Positions 7,314 through 10,945 of a DNA stretch of 10,945 nucleotides are shown piece after piece. Both the position numbers and the translations under genes were made by a program. Position 1 is the stretch's first letter. Each line of letters opens with the position of its first letter. The stretch spans positions 1 through 10,945 of the forward strand of contig JADCFR010000123.1 of the NCBI GenBank assembly GCA_020249415.1, written 5' to 3'. The notes under the pieces are model-generated. The model saw nothing but the letters and a program-made list of their open reading frames with translations, was not told the origin of the DNA and searched no databases. This DNA comes from Roseomonas sp. (GTDB taxonomy: Bacteria; Pseudomonadota; Alphaproteobacteria; Acetobacterales; Acetobacteraceae).

Positions 7314-7341
7314 GGGGGCGGTTTTTCCGTATTGCGCCCCC
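7314..7341. repeat. 7-bp GC inverted repeat in the gcv upstream region
   Basis: GGGGGCG at 7314-7320 is repeated inverted as CGCCCCC at 7335-7341 around a 14-base, relatively AT-rich spacer. It lies between the start of the GH108-like gene and the glycine riboswitch. It could be an operator for the gcv operon or an RNA hairpin if transcription starts upstream. I do not recognise the site. Confidence 0.4.
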
Positions 7342-7378
7342 ACGCCCGATCTGTCATTCACCCCCAACCCCGTTGACA

Positions 7379-7560
7379 CCGCGCGGGAGAGAGCAGGCTT
7401 GCCTGCCGCCGAAGGCGCAACCGGTCCCCGGAAACGCTCAGGCAAAAAGGGCCGCGCGGGGAAGGGGGCTCTGGAAAGCCCGTGGCGCAAGCCATGGCAC
7501 CGACGGAGAAAGGTGAGGTAACGCCCCCGCCGAATCTCTCAGGTCATCAGACAGAGGGGG
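7379..7560 (+). promoter_or_regulatory. Tandem glycine riboswitch (gcvT element, two aptamers)
   Basis: Two glycine aptamers lie in series ahead of gcvT. Aptamer I spans 7379-7459. Its P1 is CCGCGCGG at 7379-7386 paired with 7452-7459, P2 is GCAGG/CCTGC at 7393-7406, and the conserved core parts GCCGAAGGCGCAA and CGCTCAGGCAAAAAGG are present. Aptamer II spans about 7468-7560. Its P1 is CTCTG at 7469-7473 paired with CAGAG at 7552-7556, a GCAA tetraloop caps TGGC/GCCA at 7483-7494, and the core ACCGACGGAGAAAGG and ATCTCTCAGGT can be seen. A short purine-rich linker joins them. In other bacteria this RNA binds glycine and turns on glycine cleavage genes, which are exactly the genes downstream. 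No terminator with a T-run precedes gcvT, so control is more likely at translation. Confidence 0.93.
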
Positions 7561-7580
7561 ACCACGTTTTGAACCCATTT

Positions 7581-7602
7581 CGCCGCGCGAAGCGGCGGGA
7601 GG
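7581..7602 (+). promoter_or_regulatory. Putative expression platform and ribosome binding site of gcvT
   Basis: CGCCGC (7581-7586) and GCGGCG (7592-7597) form a perfect hairpin with loop GCGAA directly before the ribosome binding site GGGAGG at 7597-7602, which is four bases from the gcvT GTG. CGGCGGG (7593-7599) is also fully complementary to CCCGCCG at 7526-7532 in aptamer II. The two pairings exclude each other: the local hairpin leaves most of the site free, whereas the long-range pairing covers its first three bases. The complementarity is seen in the sequence; its regulatory use is inferred. Confidence 0.5.
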
Positions 7603-7606
7603 CAGC

Positions 7607-8719
7607 GTGGTCGAGTCCCAAACCGAATCCCTGGCGGAAACCCCGCTCGCCGCGCTGCACCGCGAATTGGGCGGGCGTAGGGTGGGCTTCGCCGGTTATG
7701 CGCCGCCGGTGCAATACCCCGCCGGCATCATGGCGGAGCATGTGCATTGCCGCGCCGCCGCCGCGTTGTTCGATGTATCCCATATGGGGCAAGCCGAATT
7801 GCGCGGCGAGGGCGCGGCAGCGGCTTTGGAAGCGCTGACGCCCGCCGATGTGGCTGGCCTCAAGCCCGGGCGGCAGCGCTATGGGCTGCTCACATCGGCA
7901 AGCGGCGGCATTCTGGATGATTTCATGTTCGCCAATCTGGGCGACCGGATTTTTCTGGTGGTGAATGCTAGCCGCAAGGACCATGATTTCGGCCATATCG
8001 CGGCGCATTTGCCGCAGGGTGTGACGCTGCATCGGCATGAGGATCGCGCGCTTTTGGCGCTGCAAGGTCCGGGTGCGGTGCCGGCACTCGCCACCTTGGC
8101 GCCGGGCGTGGCGGCATTTTCCTTCATGGGCACTGGCAGTTTTGAAATCGGTGGCGTCAACGCCATCATTTCACGCAGCGGCTATACGGGTGAGGATGGC
8201 GTTGAAATCTCGGTCCCCGCCGATCAGGCGGAGGCCTTTGCGCGCCGCTTGCTCGCACTGCCCGGCGTCATGCCGGCGGGGCTTGGGGCGCGCGATTCGC
8301 TCCGGCTGGAAGCGGGGCTTTGCCTTTACGGCAGCGATATTGATGAAACCACCAGCGCCGTTGAAGCGGGCCTCGTGTGGAGCATCGGCAAGCGTCGGCG
8401 CATGGAATGGAATTTCCCGGGCGCTGAGCGCGTGCGCGACGAACTGGCCAATGGGCCGAAGCGGCTGCGCGTTGGCATTCGCCCGGAAGGTCGCCAACCG
8501 GCGCGCGGCCATACGCCGATTGCAGGCGCGGATGGCGCGGTGATTGGTGAAGTGACCTCGGGCGGGTTTGGCCCTTCCGTGGGTGCGCCGATCGCCATGG
8601 GCTATGTCGCGCGCCCCTTTGCCGAAGACGGCACTACCCTTGATTTGATGGTGCGCGGCAAGGCGGTTCCCGCCCGTGTCGCGCCCATGCCCTTTGCCCC
8701 CCATCGCTACGCTCGTTGA
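7607..8719 (+). CDS. gcvT: Glycine cleavage system T-protein, aminomethyltransferase
   Basis: GcvT takes the aminomethyl group from lipoylated H-protein and, with tetrahydrofolate, releases ammonia and 5,10-methylenetetrahydrofolate. The product has 370 residues, the usual length. The N-terminal LAALHRELGGRRVGFAGYA, then HCRAAAALFDVSHMGQ, are family signatures. GGILDDF with D104/D105 is the conserved acidic folate-binding region, and RSGYTGEDGVEI and LGARDSLRLEAGLCLYG follow in order. The C-terminal domain carries GEVTSGGFGPSVG and IAMGYV, as expected. The start is GTG with a strong GGGAGG four bases upstream; no better start exists between the riboswitch and the domain. It is the first gene of a gcvT-gcvH-gcvP operon under the tandem glycine riboswitch. 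The lipoamide dehydrogenase (L-protein) is not in the window. Confidence 0.96.
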   Translation: MVESQTESLAETPLAALHRELGGRRVGFAGYAPPVQYPAGIMAEHVHCRAAAALFDVSHMGQAELRGEGAAAALEALTPADVAGLKPGRQRYGLLTSASGGILDDFMFANLGDRIFLVVNASRKDHDFGHIAAHLPQGVTLHRHEDRALLALQGPGAVPALATLAPGVAAFSFMGTGSFEIGGVNAIISRSGYTGEDGVEISVPADQAEAFARRLLALPGVMPAGLGARDSLRLEAGLCLYGSDIDETTSAVEAGLVWSIGKRRRMEWNFPGAERVRDELANGPKRLRVGIRPEGRQPARGHTPIAGADGAVIGEVTSGGFGPSVGAPIAMGYVARPFAEDGTTLDLMVRGKAVPARVAPMPFAPHRYAR

Positions 8720-8733
8720 AAGGATAACTGATC

Positions 8734-9111
8734 ATGGCTGACATGCGTTTTTCCAAAGATCATGAATGGGTCCGCAGCGATGGCGATGGCGCGACCATTG
8801 GCATTACCGATCACGCACAGAATGCGCTGGGTGATGTGGTGTTTGTGGATTTGCCGGAAGTGGGCCGCTTGGTCGCCGCTGGTGAGGCTTGCGCCGTGGT
8901 CGAAAGCGTGAAGGCAGCTTCCGATGTCTATGCGCCAATTGCGGGCAAGATCATTGAGGTGAATGCGGCGCTGTCGGATGATCCGGGCCTGGTCAATCGC
9001 GAGCCAACGCAAGGCGGTTGGTTCTTCCGCATTGAACCCGCCGATGCCGGCGAAATTGCCGCGCTGATGGATGAAGGCGCCTATCATTCCTTCGTGGATA
9101 GCCTGGCATGA
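8734..9111 (+). CDS. gcvH: Glycine cleavage system H-protein
   Basis: GcvH is the small carrier that shuttles the aminomethyl intermediate between P-, T- and L-proteins on a lipoyl arm. It has 125 residues, normal for the family. The N-terminal FSKDHEWV and the [21 protein letters not shown] region are characteristic. The lipoylation site is K60 within [15 protein letters not shown], intact. The C-terminal GGWFFRIEP segment closes the barrel-sandwich fold. The ATG has AAAGGA about nine bases upstream, and gcvT ends 14 bases before, so the two share a transcript. Its TGA overlaps the gcvP ATG as ATGA, suggesting coupled translation of carrier and decarboxylase. Lipoyl attachment would need LipB/LipA or LplA encoded elsewhere. 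Confidence 0.97.
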   Translation: MADMRFSKDHEWVRSDGDGATIGITDHAQNALGDVVFVDLPEVGRLVAAGEACAVVESVKAASDVYAPIAGKIIEVNAALSDDPGLVNREPTQGGWFFRIEPADAGEIAALMDEGAYHSFVDSLA

Positions 9112-10945
9112 GCGCCGCTGAATTGACTGCGCTGGAAGCGCATTACGCTTTTGACCGGCGCCATATCGGGCCATCGGAAGCTGAAATCGCGGAGATGTTG
9201 AAGGTGGTTGGTGCGCGCAGCCTTGAGGAGCTCGCCGCGCGCACCGTGCCGGCCGCGATCCTGGAAGCCGATCTTTCCGCTCTGCCGCCCGCCGTGAGCG
9301 AGGCTGAGGCGATTGCCGAATTGCGCGCGCTGGCCGATCAGAACCGCGCCGATATCAAATCCCTGATCGGGCTTGGCTATAACGGCACGCTGACGCCGCC
9401 CGTCATCCTGCGCAATATTCTGGAAAATCCCGGCTGGTACACGGCCTATACGCCCTATCAGGCGGAAATCGCGCAAGGCCGGCTGGAAGCCCTGGTGAAT
9501 TTCCAGACCATGGTGACGGATTTGACCGGGCTGCCGGTGGCCAATGCGTCCCTGCTGGATGAGGCAACGGCGGTGGCGGAAGCCATGGCGCTGGCCCATG
9601 CCGCAACGCGGGCCAGGAGCAATACGATTGTGCTCGCCGCTGATCTGCACCCGCAAACCCGCGCCGTGGTGGAAACCCGCGCGGCACCGCTTGGCTATCG
9701 CGTGGTGGTGGCGGAAGTGGCCGGCATTGCGGCGGCTTGTGCGGCGGAAAAACCCTTCGCGCTGGTGCTGCAATATCCCGGCACTACGGGCGAAGTGCGT
9801 GACCTGACCGCCGAGATCGCCGCCGTGCATGCGGCAGGCGGGCTTGCGATTGTCGCGGCTGATCCGCTTTCGCTGACGTTGTTGAAGCCACCGGGCGAAA
9901 TGGGCGCAGATGTCGTGGTGGGCAGCGCGCAGCGTTTTGGCGTGCCGATGGGTTATGGCGGGCCGCATGCGGCCTTTATGGCCGTGACCGATGCGCATAA
10001 GCGCCTGATGCCGGGGCGCCTTGTTGGTGTTTCCGTGGATGCCGCTGGCGCGCCCGCGATGCGCTTGGCGCTGCAAACCCGCGAACAGCATATCCGCCGT
10101 GAAAAGGCGACTTCCAATATCTGCACCGCGCAGGTGCTGCTGGCTGTGATGGCGGGCATGTATGCGGTGTGGCATGGGCCGGAGGGGCTGACGCGCATCG
10201 CGAAACGCGTGCGCTTGCTGGCGCGGCTGGCGGGTGATGCCGCCACACGGCTTGGCTTTATGTTACGCCATCAAGGGTTCTTCGACACCATCACGCTGGA
10301 AGCCGGTGCGCGCGCGGATGCGGTGATGGCGGCGGCGCTCAAGCATGGCTTCAATCTGCGTCGCGTTGATGCTGGTGCTGTGGCGATTGCCATGGATGAA
10401 ACCATTTCGCGTGATGATCTGGCGCGCTTGGTTGGCGCCTTGGCGGAGGCGGCGGGCAAGCCCGCGCCTTCGCTTGATGCGCTGACACTAGCCGGCGATT
10501 TGCCGGAAGACCTGCGTCGTACCTCATCCTTCCTGACCGCTTCTGTCTTCAATAGCCATCATTCCGAACACGGCATGCTGCGCTATATGAAATCGCTGGA
10601 AGACAAGGATGTCGCGCTCAATCGCAGCATGATCCCGCTGGGGTCCTGCACCATGAAGTTGAACGCAACGGCCGAGATGATTCCGGTGACCTTCCCCGGT
10701 TTCGGCAATATCCATCCCTTCGCGCCGGTGGATCAGGCGGGCGGCTACATCACCATGATCCGCCGGCTGGAAGCCTGGCTGGCGCGCATCACTGGTTTTG
10801 CCGCCGTGTCCTTGCAGCCCAATGCCGGCAGCCAGGGTGAATATGCCGGCTTGCTCGCCATTCGCGCCTGGCATCTTTCGCGCGGCGATACGGCGCGCAC
10901 CATTTGCCTGATCCCATCAAGCGCGCATGGCACCAACCCGGCCTC
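9108..10945 (+). CDS. gcvP: Glycine decarboxylase P-protein (5' part, runs off right edge)
   Basis: GcvP is the pyridoxal-phosphate enzyme that decarboxylates glycine and loads the aminomethyl group onto H-protein. The frame is open from the ATG at 9108 to the window end, giving 612 residues of a family near 950 when single-chain. N-terminal [16 protein letters not shown], then [20 protein letters not shown] and [20 protein letters not shown], are typical; [16 protein letters not shown] lies near residue 150. Passing through [19 protein letters not shown] and on into [20 protein letters not shown] shows that both halves are fused, unlike the split gcvPA/gcvPB found in some bacteria. The window ends in SSAHGTNPA, before the PLP lysine. 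The ATG overlaps the gcvH stop (ATGA). No frameshift is seen. Confidence 0.96.
   Translation, partial: MSAAELTALEAHYAFDRRHIGPSEAEIAEMLKVVGARSLEELAARTVPAAILEADLSALPPAVSEAEAIAELRALADQNRADIKSLIGLGYNGTLTPPVILRNILENPGWYTAYTPYQAEIAQGRLEALVNFQTMVTDLTGLPVANASLLDEATAVAEAMALAHAATRARSNTIVLAADLHPQTRAVVETRAAPLGYRVVVAEVAGIAAACAAEKPFALVLQYPGTTGEVRDLTAEIAAVHAAGGLAIVAADPLSLTLLKPPGEMGADVVVGSAQRFGVPMGYGGPHAAFMAVTDAHKRLMPGRLVGVSVDAAGAPAMRLALQTREQHIRREKATSNICTAQVLLAVMAGMYAVWHGPEGLTRIAKRVRLLARLAGDAATRLGFMLRHQGFFDTITLEAGARADAVMAAALKHGFNLRRVDAGAVAIAMDETISRDDLARLVGALAEAAGKPAPSLDALTLAGDLPEDLRRTSSFLTASVFNSHHSEHGMLRYMKSLEDKDVALNRSMIPLGSCTMKLNATAEMIPVTFPGFGNIHPFAPVDQAGGYITMIRRLEAWLARITGFAAVSLQPNAGSQGEYAGLLAIRAWHLSRGDTARTICLIPSSAHGTNPA

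Noticed and set aside
6771..7376. Plus-strand open frame of 201 codons reaching into the riboswitch leader
   Set aside because: It is opposite the GH108-like gene, has no domain or ribosome binding site, and runs into the riboswitch leader.
7373..7378. Consensus -35 hexamer TTGACA just before aptamer I
   Set aside because: A matching -10 would fall inside aptamer I and the transcript would then lack its P1 strand; no good -10 is seen at the right distance.
7542..7570. GGTC/GACC stem followed by TTTT after aptamer II as an intrinsic terminator
   Set aside because: The stem has only 4 bp, a 14-base loop that includes the aptamer P1 strand, and the T-run is offset by three bases; it is too weak to call.
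9084..10175. Minus-strand open frame of 363 codons
   Set aside because: It is antisense to gcvP, whose conserved motifs run continuously on the plus strand.

Overview
The window is a high-GC bacterial chromosome segment carrying about eleven protein genes in five transcription blocks, plus a tandem glycine riboswitch. The housekeeping content points to an alphaproteobacterium, most likely Acetobacteraceae/Rhodospirillales: a CheW-CheY-CheB-CheR chemotaxis run, a COX15-type heme A synthase, TldD, and single-chain GcvP in a gcvT-gcvH-gcvP order. The family assignment is inference from protein style and gene order, since no rRNA or other marker is present. I see no insertion sequence, tRNA, CRISPR array or other sign of recent transfer.

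Layout. Bases 1-2627 (+) hold the 3' end of a chemotaxis operon: partial cheW, a single-domain cheY, cheB and cheR. Each gene overlaps the next by four bases, so the set looks translationally coupled. It would supply the adaptor, the response regulator and the methylation/demethylation pair for receptor adaptation; cheA is probably upstream, outside the window. Bases 2624-5174 (-) hold ctaA followed by tldD, converging on cheR so tightly that both genes end within one TTAA. Bases 5245-6698 (+) hold a DPM1-type family 2 glycosyltransferase overlapping a VTT/DedA-superfamily membrane protein, a plausible pair for making and handling a polyprenyl-linked sugar. Bases 6690-7235 (-) encode a small protein that resembles GH108 lysozyme-like proteins but lacks the expected catalytic glutamate.

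Bases 7236-7606 contain no gene. They hold a possible promoter for the GH108-like gene, an unexplained 7-bp inverted repeat, two glycine aptamers in tandem, and a hairpin next to the gcvT ribosome binding site. From 7607 to the right edge (+) lie gcvT, gcvH and the first two thirds of gcvP, the glycine cleavage system that oxidises glycine to CO2, ammonia and methylene-tetrahydrofolate. The riboswitch should turn this operon on when glycine is abundant.

Most of the window is conventional. The points most worth a second look are the degenerate GH108-like protein, the coupled glycosyltransferase-VTT pair, and an apparent switch in which a strand of the second glycine aptamer can pair with the gcvT ribosome binding site. 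I did not find a clear undescribed multi-gene system.
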